A DNA stretch of 64,000 nt from Pseudomonas sp. AB6 (GCF_034314105.1 NZ_JAVIWJ010000001.1:3770501-3834500), one strand, 5' to 3'. Shown: positions 18,315 to 28,035, counted from the first letter of the stretch. The notes: generated from the sequence alone by a model not told the origin. Numbers and translations are program-made.

Positions 18315-20063
18315 ATGGATACAGCACTCAACGCCCGCCTGCTCGCGGCCCTCCCGCCTCGATCCTCAATCCCACTGCGCGATCGAATCGTCGATTACGA
18401 AATTGCCGAAATGGCGACTTTGTTTCGAAGTCATGAACTGACGTCACACGACATAACCGTCGCCTATCTGCAACGCATCGACCAGCTCAACGGTCCGTTT
18501 GAAACTTACAGTGCAAACGGCGGCTACAACGCATTTGTGCGTATCGACCGACAGCAAGCACTAGCACAGGCGCGCGAAGCCGACCTCTGGTTACAAAATC
18601 CCAACGATGAACGGGGAGTAGCTCCGCCGCTGTGCGGTATTCCGATGGGCTTAAAGGACTCGATTGGTATAAAAGGTCGCGAGAGCAAAAACGGAACACA
18701 GGCCTACAACACTAACTTCGCTCTCGAAGACGCCACGTGCGTTGGCAGACTTCGTGCACAAGGTGCAGTGCTGATCGGACACACCATATGTTCAGAACAT
18801 TCCGGTGATGTCGTGGGCCAGTTTGCCGGTAATGCCTGGGATCCAGAACGCCCCCCGGGCGGCTCCAGTCAAGGCTCAGCTGTGGCCCCGATTGCCCGAC
18901 TCGTTGCAGCGGCGCTAGGCGAAGAAACCGCCGGGTCCATCATCATTCCAGCCGCCGTCAACGGCGTAAGTGCGATTAAACCCTCACTGGGTCTTGTCTC
19001 CGGGGCAGGGGTCATGCCACTACGAACAGGGTTTGACATCGTTGGCCCCATGGCGCGCTCGATGCGCGACGCCTCGCTGATTCTTTCAGTGATTGCAGGG
19101 GTCGATCAGCTCAATGACCCACAAACCTTATCTGCTCCTATTCCGCCCATCCAATTGCCGATCAGCAGTCGTCCGGGCCCACAACCGCTCGCGGGTTTAA
19201 CTATTGGCATTCCTCAGACAGACTGGCTGGAGTTGGGCAAACCGCCCAGTGAATCCTATGACTTGGACAACAAAAATGCATTCGACCGGTTTAAAGGACA
19301 GCTGTCGGACCTTGGTGCCGCAGTGGTCAACTTCCCCGGTCTGGATTTGCGCGAGGAAGGCAATAGTCCCTATCTCTGGCCGACGCCATTTTATGAGCTA
19401 GTGGATGATGGCGGACAACCCTTGCTATTGATCAACGGACCTGCCGGAACCAGCTATTGCAATCAGCTAGAAACAAATCATTGGACGGCGATACTAGAGT
19501 TCGCCAATTCCCTCCAGGATGCCGATCAACGCGATAAACTGCTGGCTGACATTCGACCTGACTTTTATTCAATCATTGGCCGCATTCCGTTGAGTGTTCG
19601 AATAGAAGCCGAAAATCGTCGGCGACAGCAACAGAGGCTCTTTGAGGAGGCGCTAGATCAATACAACATCGACTTCATGATGGTCTTGCCTATAGGTGCC
19701 CATATCGGCCTGCGATCAGATCCATATGGTCAGCAGATACCCGTGCGGCGCCATTACGTCGAGCTGCCCAATGCCTTGGCGTGGCCGATGGTTACATTTC
19801 CTATCGGGTACGGAGACACCGGCTTGATTAGCCCAATGCCCATTAGTGCGGCATTTTGGGGACGTCGTTTTAGTGAGCCGCTGGTGGTTCAGGCCGCGAT
19901 CGACTTTCAGGATCGATTCCCTGAATACCACCGCGCGGCGCCCACAGATCCGACATTCGGCCCGCGTAAAAAACCGCTGCCTCCGCCCCTCGGTATTTTG
20001 CAGATACCACCTGAGTTTTCGACTGACCCCGTGAAGATTCTGGAAGGGAGAAGAACACGATGA
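18315..20063 (+). CDS. Amidase signature family protein
   Basis: A 582-residue member of the amidase signature family. The catalytic lysine is in GIPMGLKDSIGIKG, the cis-serine in GGSSQGSA, and the nucleophile serine in EETAGSIIIPAAVNG. These hydrolases cleave amides; the substrate cannot be told from sequence. The ATG at 18315 follows AAGGAG with good spacing and is preferred to the ATG at 18276. It has no operon partner. Confidence 0.85.
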   Translation: MDTALNARLLAALPPRSSIPLRDRIVDYEIAEMATLFRSHELTSHDITVAYLQRIDQLNGPFETYSANGGYNAFVRIDRQQALAQAREADLWLQNPNDERGVAPPLCGIPMGLKDSIGIKGRESKNGTQAYNTNFALEDATCVGRLRAQGAVLIGHTICSEHSGDVVGQFAGNAWDPERPPGGSSQGSAVAPIARLVAAALGEETAGSIIIPAAVNGVSAIKPSLGLVSGAGVMPLRTGFDIVGPMARSMRDASLILSVIAGVDQLNDPQTLSAPIPPIQLPISSRPGPQPLAGLTIGIPQTDWLELGKPPSESYDLDNKNAFDRFKGQLSDLGAAVVNFPGLDLREEGNSPYLWPTPFYELVDDGGQPLLLINGPAGTSYCNQLETNHWTAILEFANSLQDADQRDKLLADIRPDFYSIIGRIPLSVRIEAENRRRQQQRLFEEALDQYNIDFMMVLPIGAHIGLRSDPYGQQIPVRRHYVELPNALAWPMVTFPIGYGDTGLISPMPISAAFWGRRFSEPLVVQAAIDFQDRFPEYHRAAPTDPTFGPRKKPLPPPLGILQIPPEFSTDPVKILEGRRTR

Positions 20064-20310
20064 CTCCGATTTCGTTCTTCACCGTTAGGTGGACGCCCTT
20101 ACAGAATCCGTTGTTATTAACCGCATCCGCAAAGTCAGCCCCAGCGCCGTTTTTCGCGGTCCGGTGGCAGCCGACCCAAGGGTTGATCTATTACCCGTAC
20201 ATACTGCGCTTCGCCATCGGGAGGTGATCTGCTGCCACCGCAGAGTTCGGATCAACATCAGGGGACAGAATTTTTTATGTTCGTTTAAAAACCGGTCTGC
20301 CCCCTTATTT

Positions 20311-21348
20311 TTACTGATCAGTCGACGGCTTTTCCCACAGGTTGATCCCACCTTCCACCGCGAAGCTGTCGATTTCTTTCAACTCATCCTGGGTGAACGA
20401 AAGGTTTTTCAGTGCGCCGACGTTTTCAACGATCTGCTCAGGACGACTCGCACCAATGAGCGCCGAGGTGATACGCGGATCACGCAACGTCCAGGCCAAC
20501 GCCAATTGCGCAAGGCTTTGCCCCCGACGCTTAGCGATCTCGTTGAGGGCACGCACATGAGCGATGTTGCTTTCAGATAGGTGCGCAGCCTGCAACGAGC
20601 CACCGCCCGGCTTATTCACTCGCGCATCCTTGGGAATGCCGTTGAGGTATTTGTCAGTCAGCAAGCCTTGAGCCAGCGGGGTGAAGGCAATCACGCCTGC
20701 GCCAAGATCGTCGGTGGCGTCCAACAGGTCGCGCTCTACCCAACGGTTGAGCAAGTTGTACGCCGGTTGATGAATCAACAACGGCACTTTCCACTCGTTG
20801 AGCAGCGCCGCCATCTCCCGGGTTTTGGCTCCGGAATACGAGGAGATGCCGATGTACAACGCCTTGCCCTGCTGCACCGCAGTGGCCAATGCGCTGGCGG
20901 TTTCTTCCAGTGGGGTCAACGGGTCGAAGCGGTGCGAATAAAAAATATCCACGTAGTCCAGGCCCATGCGCTGCAAGCTCTGGTCGAGGCTGGCGAGCAC
21001 GTATTTACGCGATCCGCCACCTTGGCCATACGGTCCCGGCCACATGTCCCAGCCGGCTTTGCTGGAGATGATAAGTTCGTCGCGGTAATGCTTGAAATCC
21101 TCGCGCAGCAGACGGCCAAAGTTGGTCTCGGCGCTGCCATACGGAGGACCATAGTTGTTGGCCAGGTCAAAGTGGTTGATGCCCAGATCAAACGCCGTGC
21201 GCAGCAATGCACGCTGAGTATCCATCGGCGTGCTGTCGCCAAAGTTGTGCCACAGGCCCAGCGACAACGCAGGCAGGACCAACCCGCTACGGCCCACGCG
21301 GCGGTACGGAATGGCTTCATAACGGTTTTCGGCAGCGATATAAGTCAT
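20311..21348 (-). CDS. mgrA: Aldo-keto reductase, YghZ/MgrA type (L-glyceraldehyde 3-phosphate reductase)
   Basis: A 345-residue NADPH-dependent TIM-barrel reductase. Asp, Tyr, Lys and His of the AKR tetrad appear in NHFDLANNYG, in SSKAG and in YSHRFDPLTP. The sequence from GPPYGSAETNFGR to INLWEKPS is that of YghZ, which detoxifies L-glyceraldehyde 3-phosphate and methylglyoxal. Length fits. It is single, convergent with the amidase; the 247-bp gap between them holds only an AT-rich stretch with a weak imperfect hairpin (ggggacaga near 20261 and tctgcccc near 20296). Confidence 0.88.
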   Translation of the reverse strand: MTYIAAENRYEAIPYRRVGRSGLVLPALSLGLWHNFGDSTPMDTQRALLRTAFDLGINHFDLANNYGPPYGSAETNFGRLLREDFKHYRDELIISSKAGWDMWPGPYGQGGGSRKYVLASLDQSLQRMGLDYVDIFYSHRFDPLTPLEETASALATAVQQGKALYIGISSYSGAKTREMAALLNEWKVPLLIHQPAYNLLNRWVERDLLDATDDLGAGVIAFTPLAQGLLTDKYLNGIPKDARVNKPGGGSLQAAHLSESNIAHVRALNEIAKRRGQSLAQLALAWTLRDPRITSALIGASRPEQIVENVGALKNLSFTQDELKEIDSFAVEGGINLWEKPSTDQ

Positions 21349-21459
21349 CGAATCCTCTCTCGTAAAGGTGTATTGGGTTGCGACTCCTTAACCGGACACG
21401 CAGTTCCCGCTTTTTATTAGCTGAGCCCTTTTGAGTGATCGAACAAACAGGGAATGGCG

Positions 21460-22416
21460 TTACTTCAAGCAATCATCCTTCTGCAGCAAGTTCGCCTGAG
21501 ATACGTTGCAGCCTGCTGGCACGCTGCGGGTCAGCCAAACATTGCCGCCTACGGTAGACCCTTTGCCAATGGTGATGCGCCCCAAAATCGTCGCGCCGGC
21601 ATAGATCACTACGTCGTCTTCGACAATCGGATGGCGGGCGTGGCCTTTCTGCAATTGACCGTCCTCGTCTGCTGGAAAGCGTTTCGCGCCCAAGGTCACG
21701 GCTTGGTAGATACGCACCCGCTCGCCGATGATCGCGGTTTCGCCGATGACCACACCCGTCCCGTGATCGATAAAAAAACTGCCACCGATCTGCGCGCCTG
21801 GGTGGATATCGATACCGGTGGCTGAGTGCGCAATTTCAGAACTGATTCGCGCCAACAATGGCAAACCCGCGCGGTACAGGTGATGGGCTAAACGGTGATG
21901 AATGACCGCGAGCACGCCGGGATAGCACAGCAGCACTTCATCGACGCTACGCGCAGCCGGGTCACCGTGGTAAGCAGCCAATACGTCGGTGTCGAGCAGA
22001 ACGCGCATGGTGGGAAGCGCGGCAGCGAACTCTTGAATCAACCGAGTTACATGGTCTTCGACAGCGCTGACCTCATCGCCTCGCTGGCGCGCCACATAGC
22101 GTAACTCCAAACGTGCCTGAGCCAGCAAAGCATTAAGCGCGACGTCGAGGGTATGGCCGACATAAAAGTCCTCGCTCTCTTCACGCAAGTCTACCGGGCC
22201 CAAACGCATCGGAAAAAGTGCGCCGCACAGCGCTTCAAGAATGTCGCGCATGGCGGCGCGCGAAGGCAATTCACGGCCACCCAGCTCTCCACTGACCCGG
22301 CCATTACGCTGGCGCCAATCATCCCGTGCTTCACGCAGTTGACTAACGATTTGCTGCAACTGCCAGTTGCCAGCACGGTTGTCGGCGGATGCGTCTGAAA
22401 TATCGCTCACGCTCAT
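21460..22416 (-). CDS. epsC: Serine O-acetyltransferase EpsC
   Basis: About 318 residues. The long N-terminal helical domain is followed by a left-handed beta-helix acetyltransferase domain with hexapeptide repeats (IHPGAQIGGSFFIDHGTGVVIGET). It makes O-acetylserine from serine and acetyl-CoA, the cysteine precursor. Divergent placement next to the D-cysteine desulfhydrase/cystine operon fits sulfur metabolism. The start is ambiguous: GTG 22419, ATG 22416 or GTG 22410 all sit near a GAGGAG, and the last has the best spacing. Confidence 0.88.
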   Translation of the reverse strand: MSVSDISDASADNRAGNWQLQQIVSQLREARDDWRQRNGRVSGELGGRELPSRAAMRDILEALCGALFPMRLGPVDLREESEDFYVGHTLDVALNALLAQARLELRYVARQRGDEVSAVEDHVTRLIQEFAAALPTMRVLLDTDVLAAYHGDPAARSVDEVLLCYPGVLAVIHHRLAHHLYRAGLPLLARISSEIAHSATGIDIHPGAQIGGSFFIDHGTGVVIGETAIIGERVRIYQAVTLGAKRFPADEDGQLQKGHARHPIVEDDVVIYAGATILGRITIGKGSTVGGNVWLTRSVPAGCNVSQANLLQKDDCLK

Positions 22417-22557
22417 CACTCCTCTTTAGGCTTCACGCCGATGATTGACCCACTTTACGGCAAACCTTAGACACGAAAAAATAACAATTTAAGTAAGGTC
22501 TTTTATCTGGCAGATACGCTGCGCGCTTCTTACAGCTTACCGTCAGGTTAGGCGCAG

Positions 22558-22586
22558 TTGCCCGCGAGGCGGGCCATCGCGGGCAA
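22558..22586. repeat. REP hairpin upstream of dcyD
   Basis: The perfect arms ttgcccgcga (22558-22567) and tcgcgggcaa (22577-22586) have a nine-base spacer. This is the same core as the REPIN at 14536-14643, here as a single short hairpin between the divergent epsC and dcyD. Confidence 0.7.
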
Positions 22587-22684
22587 GCGTCTACGGCATC
22601 GCTATAGGTATATACAAATGTTGCAGCCACCCGGCGTGACTGCCTATAGTCCATCGACTTACTTCGCTGGCCATTTAAACCACC

Positions 22685-23677
22685 ATGATCAAACATCAGC
22701 TCACCCGCTTTAATCGTCTTGAATTACTTGGCGCACCCACCGCGCTGGAAAAGCTTGAGCGGTTATCCACTTGGGTGGGCCGGGACATTTATGTAAAGCG
22801 TGACGATACGACAACACTGGCGTTGGGCGGCAACAAGGTGCGCAAGCTTGAATACTTGGCGGCCGATGCGCTGGCACAGGGCGCAGATACCTTGATCACT
22901 GCCGGTGGACTGCAATCCAATCACGCGCGACAAACAGCGGCCCTGGCAGCGCGCCTGGGTCTGGGGTGCGTAGTGCTGCTGGAAAATCCCTTGGCCACTA
23001 ACGATCCCAATTACGTCAGCAATGGCAATCGCCTGCTGCTGAGCCTCTTCGACGCCAAGGTCGAACTCGTGGATAACCTGAACAACGCCGACGACCAGTT
23101 GCAAGCTCTTGCGATGCGTCTACGGGCCAGCGGCAAAAAACCGTACAGCATCCCTATCGGAGGATCCAATGCGCTGGGCGCTTTGGGTTATGTGCGGGCA
23201 GGTCTGGAGCTGGCTGACCAGATCCAACAAACAGGCTTGGCATTCTCGGCCGTGGTACTTGCGTCAGGCAGTGCAGGTACGCACAGCGGGTTGGCCTTGG
23301 GGCTTAGCGAGGCGCTGCCCGATCTGTCGGTAATCGGCGTTACGGTTTCTCGTAGCGACGAAGCACAACGGCCGAAAGTCCAGGACTTGGCTGAGCGTAC
23401 TGCCGAACTGCTAGGTATCGATCTACCGGGCAGCTTCAAGGTCCAATTGTGGGACGAATACTTTGCCCCTGGTTATGGAGCTCCGAATGCCGGAACCCTG
23501 GCGGCAATCAAATTGGTCGCTAGTCAAGAAGGGCTTTTGCTTGATCCGGTATACACCGGCAAAGCCATGGCAGGCTTGCTCGACGGTCACGGGCGTCAGC
23601 GTTTTGATGAGGGTCCGATTATTTTCTTGCACACCGGGGGGGCGCCCGCGCTGTTCGCTTATCCGGACGTGTTTTAG
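22685..23677 (+). CDS. dcyD: D-cysteine desulfhydrase
   Basis: A 330-residue fold-type II PLP enzyme that degrades D-cysteine to pyruvate, sulfide and ammonia. The PLP lysine is Lys51 in LALGGNKVRKLEYL, and the phosphate-binding SGSAGTHSGL loop is present. The C-terminal HTGGAPALF is typical of the ACC deaminase/DcyD group. It leads the cystine importer genes, as in other gammaproteobacteria where DcyD and the transporter act together on imported cystine. Confidence 0.92.
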   Translation: MIKHQLTRFNRLELLGAPTALEKLERLSTWVGRDIYVKRDDTTTLALGGNKVRKLEYLAADALAQGADTLITAGGLQSNHARQTAALAARLGLGCVVLLENPLATNDPNYVSNGNRLLLSLFDAKVELVDNLNNADDQLQALAMRLRASGKKPYSIPIGGSNALGALGYVRAGLELADQIQQTGLAFSAVVLASGSAGTHSGLALGLSEALPDLSVIGVTVSRSDEAQRPKVQDLAERTAELLGIDLPGSFKVQLWDEYFAPGYGAPNAGTLAAIKLVASQEGLLLDPVYTGKAMAGLLDGHGRQRFDEGPIIFLHTGGAPALFAYPDVF

Positions 23678-23721
23678 GCTAACAAGACAGCACACGTTTT
23701 TATTCCATTAAGAGATATACA

Positions 23722-23739
23722 AAATACTTTTTAGTATTT
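23722..23739. promoter_or_regulatory. AT-rich palindrome in the tcyJ leader, possible operator
   Basis: The inverted repeat aaatact / agtattt has a four-base spacer within the 213-bp gap between dcyD and tcyJ. It may be a regulator site controlling the cystine transporter, but no regulator can be named from the sequence. Confidence 0.35.
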
Positions 23740-23890
23740 AAACGGTTACGCCGACTGTCTTATAGTCGCGTTCGCGTCAGGAATCACAAGTGGAATAACG
23801 CCGCCTGTTACGTTGGATATGCTTCACGGCCACAGTCGTTTTCGTTAGGTCTGATTTTTGCCTGACATTCAAATAAATAAGGGGCTTTTC

Positions 23891-24688
23891 ATGAATATTG
23901 CTGCCATCCGCCGGACATTTCTTCTTTCTACGCTGAGCCTCGTGCTCGGCTCCAGCCTGATTGGGCAAGCCGTTGCCGGGGATCAACTGCAAAAAATCAA
24001 AAGCAGCGGGACGATCAGCGTCGGCCTCGAAGGCACTTACCCACCGTTTAGCTTTGTGGGTGAAGACGGCAAGCTCGCCGGTTTTGAAGTCGAGTTCTCC
24101 CAGGCACTGGCCAAACAGTTGGGCGTGACGGCAAAACTGCAACCGACCAAGTGGGACGGCATCCTTGCAGCATTGGAATCCAAGCGTCTGGATGTCGTGA
24201 TCAACCAGGTAACCATCTCTGAAGAGCGCAAGAAGAAGTACGACTTCTCCGAGCCTTACACCATCTCCGGCATTCAGGCGCTGACTCAAAAGAAAGACGC
24301 AGACAAATTTCCAACGCCTGAATCGCTGTCCGGCAAGAAAGTCGGCGTGGGTCTGGGTACGAACTACGAGCAATGGCTGAAAGAACACGTGCCCGGCGCA
24401 GTAGTCAAAACCTACGACGATGATCCAACCAAGTTTCAAGACTTGATGGCTGGCCGTACTGACGTGATCCTCGTCGACCGCCTCGCTGCGCTGGAAATGG
24501 TCAAAAAAACCAACGATAAACTGGCAGCTTCCGGCAAAGCATTCTCCCGCCAGGAAGCCGGTATTGCGATCCGCAAAGGTGAGCCTGAGTTGGTGGCGGC
24601 GGTCAACACCGCCATCGACAAGCTGCGCACGGACGGTACGCTGGCCAAGTTGTCACAGAAGTACTTCGGCTCTGACGTGACCCAATGA
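23891..24688 (+). CDS. tcyJ: Cystine ABC transporter, periplasmic binding protein
   Basis: A 265-residue family 3 solute-binding protein. The signal peptide ends near AVAG (residue 30), followed by the typical SGTISVGLEGTYPPFSF strand, the FEVEFSQALAKQLG segment and the hinge region KVGVGLGTNYEQW. It resembles FliY/TcyJ of the L-cystine importer. The start at 23891 follows AAGG and gives a clean signal peptide. It overlaps tcyL by four bases. Confidence 0.9.
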   Translation: MNIAAIRRTFLLSTLSLVLGSSLIGQAVAGDQLQKIKSSGTISVGLEGTYPPFSFVGEDGKLAGFEVEFSQALAKQLGVTAKLQPTKWDGILAALESKRLDVVINQVTISEERKKKYDFSEPYTISGIQALTQKKDADKFPTPESLSGKKVGVGLGTNYEQWLKEHVPGAVVKTYDDDPTKFQDLMAGRTDVILVDRLAALEMVKKTNDKLAASGKAFSRQEAGIAIRKGEPELVAAVNTAIDKLRTDGTLAKLSQKYFGSDVTQ

Positions 24689-25353
24689 TTGAAGAGAGTC
24701 TAAAGCTAGCGCTGGACTCCGCGCCCTTCTTGCTGAAGGGCGCGTATTACACCGTCATCCTCAGCCTGGGCGGAATGTTCTTCGGCTTGTTGTTGGGCTT
24801 TGGCCTGGCGTTGATGCGTCTGTCGCGTCTCAAGTTGGTGAGCGGTATTGCGCGGGTGTACGTGTCGTTTTTTCGCGGCACGCCGTTGTTGGTCCAATTG
24901 TTCGTGATCTATTACGGTTTGCCGCAACTAGGCATCGAGCTCGATCCTATACCTGCTGCACTGATTGGATTTTCGCTGAATATGGCCGCTTATGCGTGCG
25001 AGATTCTGCGTGCCGCCATCGGTTCCGTGGACCGTGGGCAATGGGAAGCTGCCGCCAGCATCGGCATGACCCGTGCGCAAGCCATGAGACGCGCCATTCT
25101 GCCGCAAGCCGCACGAACCGCCCTGCCGCCGTTGGGCAACAGTTTCATTTCGCTGGTCAAAGACACCGCGCTCGCCGCCACCATCCAGGTACCTGAACTC
25201 TTTCGGCAGGCGCAGTTGATCACAGCGCGCACCTTCGAAATTTTCACCATGTACTTGGCTGCGGCCCTGATCTACTGGATTCTCGCCAGCCTACTCGCGC
25301 ACCTGCAAAACCGACTGGAAGCGAGGGTCAACCGACATGATCTGGAGTCTTGA
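24685..25353 (+). CDS. tcyL: Cystine ABC transporter, permease
   Basis: A 222-residue inner-membrane permease of the HisMQ type with about five hydrophobic segments. The ATPase-coupling loop reads EAAASIGMTRAQAMRRAILPQA, and the N-terminal region has SFFRGTPLLVQL. It is translationally coupled to tcyJ by an ATGA overlap and is followed three bases later by tcyN. Confidence 0.92.
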   Translation: MIEESLKLALDSAPFLLKGAYYTVILSLGGMFFGLLLGFGLALMRLSRLKLVSGIARVYVSFFRGTPLLVQLFVIYYGLPQLGIELDPIPAALIGFSLNMAAYACEILRAAIGSVDRGQWEAAASIGMTRAQAMRRAILPQAARTALPPLGNSFISLVKDTALAATIQVPELFRQAQLITARTFEIFTMYLAAALIYWILASLLAHLQNRLEARVNRHDLES

Positions 25354-25356
25354 AAC

Positions 25357-26100
25357 ATGATCGTGGTTGAAAAACTGACCAAACAATTCAATGGTCAAAC
25401 CGTTCTAGACGGCATCGACCTGCGCATTGAAGCCGGTGAAGTGGTAGCCATTATCGGCCCAAGCGGATCGGGCAAAACTACACTGTTGCGTTGCCTTAAC
25501 TTTCTTGAAGAACCCACCAGTGGCAGCATTCAGGTAGGTGCTATCAAGATCGATGGCAGCAAGCCGCTGACTCAGCAACAGGGCCTTATCCGGCAGTTAC
25601 GACAGCACGTAGGTTTCGTCTTTCAGAACTTCAACTTGTTCCCGCATCGCACAGCGCTGGAGAACGTTATTGAAGGGCCATTGGTGGTCAAGAAGATGGC
25701 CAAGGAACAAGCGATCAAACTCGGGCTGGCTTTACTGGCCAAGGTCGGGCTCGACGGTAAAGAAGATTCATACCCGCGACGCTTGTCTGGCGGTCAGCAG
25801 CAACGGGTAGCGATTGCGCGGGCGTTGGCCATGGAGCCCGAAGTCATTTTGTTCGACGAGCCCACTTCAGCACTCGACCCGGAGTTGGTAGGGGAAGTGC
25901 TGACCACTATTCGTGCACTCGCAGAAGAAAAACGCACCATGGTGATTGTCACCCATGAGATGAGTTTCGCCCGGGATGTTGCCAACTGGGTGATCTTTAT
26001 CGACAAGGGGGTGATCGTCGAGCAAGGCGAAGCCAAAACGCTGTTCGCTCATCCCAAGGAAGAACGCACTCGGCAGTTCTTGGAGCGAAGTCGTAATTGA
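25357..26100 (+). CDS. tcyN: Cystine ABC transporter, ATP-binding protein
   Basis: A 247-residue polar amino acid ABC ATPase. Walker A is GPSGSGKTT, the Q-loop is FVFQNFNLFPH, the signature is LSGGQQQRVAIARAL, Walker B is VILFDEPTSALDPE, and the switch His is in VTHEM. It powers TcyJLN uptake of cystine and is the last gene of the operon, ahead of a terminator. Confidence 0.94.
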   Translation: MIVVEKLTKQFNGQTVLDGIDLRIEAGEVVAIIGPSGSGKTTLLRCLNFLEEPTSGSIQVGAIKIDGSKPLTQQQGLIRQLRQHVGFVFQNFNLFPHRTALENVIEGPLVVKKMAKEQAIKLGLALLAKVGLDGKEDSYPRRLSGGQQQRVAIARALAMEPEVILFDEPTSALDPELVGEVLTTIRALAEEKRTMVIVTHEMSFARDVANWVIFIDKGVIVEQGEAKTLFAHPKEERTRQFLERSRN

Positions 26101-26121
26101 CGGTTAGTTTTGCATCAATAG

Positions 26122-26146
26122 AACAGCGCCCATTGGGCGCTGTTTT
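26122..26146 (+). terminator. Terminator of the dcyD-tcyJLN region
   Basis: A ten-base-pair stem aacagcgccc / gggcgctgtt with a three-base loop, followed by a T-run, lies 21 bases after tcyN. It marks the left edge of the accessory island. Confidence 0.93.
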
Positions 26147-26281
26147 TGTTTGTGTGAGGCCCACGTCCTTTGGAATCCCGAAAGACTGGATCACTTCATA
26201 AATTTGAGAGCAATAAACGGGAGGCATGTTGTTGGGCGCGAGCGGTATGTTGGTCTGCATGCAACCTATAAAGGAAGGCAG

Positions 26282-26998
26282 ATGCTCGAACTGGCGATGG
26301 AAACAAGACTTGACTCAGAAAAATGGAGCGAGCACCTACACCGTGTGAATGATCACGGATTTACCGTTATCAAGGCGCTGCTGCCACCGGATAGTTGCCG
26401 ACGGCTCATCGATTTTTATCCTCAAGACCACCGATTCAGATCGTGTATCAATATGAAGAGACACGGCTTTGGATCAGGGGAATACAAGTATTTCGCCTAC
26501 CCACTGCCTCAGCCCGTTGCGACATTGAGATCCAGTTTCTATACCCGTTTAGTGCCATTGGCGAACTATTGGAATGAGAAACTTGGCATCGAAAACAGGT
26601 ACCCCGAATCACACGAAGTATTTGTGAGTCAATGCCACCGAGCGAACCAGACCCGACCTACACCTCTGTTGCTTCGCTATGGCGTGGGTGACTATAACTG
26701 CCTGCACCGGGATCTTTACGGAGACACTCTATTCCCCGTGCAAATGACTATTCTTTTGTCTAAACCAAACGATGACTTCTCTGGCGGTGAGTTTGTGATC
26801 ACCGAGCAACGTCCCAGGATGCAATCGAGAGCTAGCGTTGTGCCGCTGGACATCGGCGACGCGGTAATTTTTTCTGTGAACCGACGCCCTGTAAAAGGCA
26901 CCAGAGGGTTCTATTCGGTCTTCGCTCGTCACGGCGTCAGCGAAATTCTTACCGGCAATCGATTCACCTTAGGGGTCATTTTTCACGACGCCCAATGA
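26282..26998 (+). CDS. AlkB-like 2OG-Fe(II) dioxygenase of the alkylation-repair group
   Basis: A 238-residue dioxygenase with a double-stranded beta-helix fold. The iron ligands are His142 and Asp144 in HRDLYGD and His217 in ARHGVSE, with Arg227 in GNRFTLG at the place that binds 2-oxoglutarate. The H-x10-R ending resembles AlkB. Proteins of this type occur with ada/alkA in bacteria and are presumed to act on alkylated nucleic acid, but a prolyl-hydroxylase-like role cannot be excluded. The ATG at 26282 follows AGGAAGG; the frame is open 44 codons further without a good site. Confidence 0.75.
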   Translation: MLELAMETRLDSEKWSEHLHRVNDHGFTVIKALLPPDSCRRLIDFYPQDHRFRSCINMKRHGFGSGEYKYFAYPLPQPVATLRSSFYTRLVPLANYWNEKLGIENRYPESHEVFVSQCHRANQTRPTPLLLRYGVGDYNCLHRDLYGDTLFPVQMTILLSKPNDDFSGGEFVITEQRPRMQSRASVVPLDIGDAVIFSVNRRPVKGTRGFYSVFARHGVSEILTGNRFTLGVIFHDAQ

Positions 26999-27102
26999 CG
27001 CCTCATCCAAGTGGGTCAGCTATTAGCCGCCGTTAAATACTAAATTTCCAGCCGATTAAACTACAGCCCTCCGATTTTCATCGAGTGCGACGGGGGTTGA
27101 AC

Positions 27103-27267
27103 ATGGCGAGCTCTCGCTCTGCAAAAAGAATCAAGAGGACGATACGCCTGATGGGTTTAAAACAGAACGCTATTATCTGCAGAAACTGCGACGGCTCATT
27201 CACATTAAGCTTCCCTTCAGGTCAGATATTCCGTTTTGGAAAATACGATGTCACTAGAATCAGATAA
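27103..27267 (+). CDS. Small hypothetical protein, basic, with one CxxC
   Basis: A possible 54-residue protein beginning MASSRSAKRIKRT after a GGGG stretch. It is basic at the N-terminus, has CRNC near residue 32, then a beta-rich tail (SFTLSFPSGQIFRFGKYDV). It ends inside the alkA start region with a 20-base overlap, which suggests coupling. I do not recognise it, and it could be a chance frame. Confidence 0.35.
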   Translation: MASSRSAKRIKRTIRLMGLKQNAIICRNCDGSFTLSFPSGQIFRFGKYDVTRIR

Positions 27268-27964
27268 GTTCGAGATAGCCGCAGCGCAGCAGACTAGCGA
27301 AGCGGCCGGTCAAAAAGTAACGGTGGCCTCGCATGTTGAGGCGATGGAGTTTCTCAAGACCATAGACAGTCAGTGGCGAGCCCTTATTGATCGAGTAGGA
27401 CCTTGCGCCCACCCGGCAACGGCCGCTCAAGATCCTTTTGAGGCTCTGATTAAGGCAGTCGCCTATCAACAGTTACATGCCAAGGCGGGCGACGCCATGG
27501 TGATGCGGTTGCGACAGCTATTTCCAGGGGTAAGTTTTCCGGGCGCTAACGAGTTAATAGAGTTAGATGATCAAGCGCTAAGAGGCTGTGGGTTTTCGGC
27601 ATCTAAATGCCGGGCAATTAAAGCGATTGCCGCTGCAAGGGCCAGTGGGCTGGTGCCCGATGTGGTCGAGGCGCTTGCCATGAAAAACGATGAACTCATT
27701 AAGCGCCTGATCCAACTGCCAGGCGTGGGGTGCTGGACAGTAGAAATGATGCTTATCTATGGTCTGGGGCAATTAGACGTCATGCCCGCGAGTGACTTTG
27801 GCGTATGCGAAGGCCATAGGCGGTTGTATGCACTGGCCCTCAAACCTAGTTCTAGAGAGATGACAAGGATAGCGGAGCGGTTTAGCCCATTTCGTACAGT
27901 CGCCGCATGGTATCTATGGCGAGTGCCTTCCGATTTGTTCGAAAAGACGTCGTCACAAATTTGA
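27248..27964 (+). CDS. alkA: DNA-3-methyladenine glycosylase II family (AlkA-like)
   Basis: A 238-residue HhH-GPD glycosylase that removes alkylated bases such as 3-methyladenine. The helix-hairpin-helix LPGVGCWTVEM lies at 158-168, and the catalytic aspartate is Asp183 in MPASDFGV. DPFEALIKAVAYQQL near residue 62 is typical of the AlkA core. It lacks the N-terminal TBP-like domain of E. coli AlkA, like the shorter bacterial group. The ATG at 27248 is preferred to a TTG four codons upstream. It lies between the dioxygenase and ada on the same strand. Confidence 0.88.
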   Translation: MSLESDKFEIAAAQQTSEAAGQKVTVASHVEAMEFLKTIDSQWRALIDRVGPCAHPATAAQDPFEALIKAVAYQQLHAKAGDAMVMRLRQLFPGVSFPGANELIELDDQALRGCGFSASKCRAIKAIAAARASGLVPDVVEALAMKNDELIKRLIQLPGVGCWTVEMMLIYGLGQLDVMPASDFGVCEGHRRLYALALKPSSREMTRIAERFSPFRTVAAWYLWRVPSDLFEKTSSQI

Positions 27965-28035
27965 AAGCAAGACTCGGGGTGCTGATGCTTTCTTTCAGAG
28001 ATAGGCTCAAGGAAATTCAAAGACGGAGCAAAACC

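Noticed and set aside
20261..20310. Possible insertion-sequence end or terminator (ggggacaga ... tctgcccc)
   Set aside because: The stem is imperfect and the loop long, and no transposase remnant is visible nearby.
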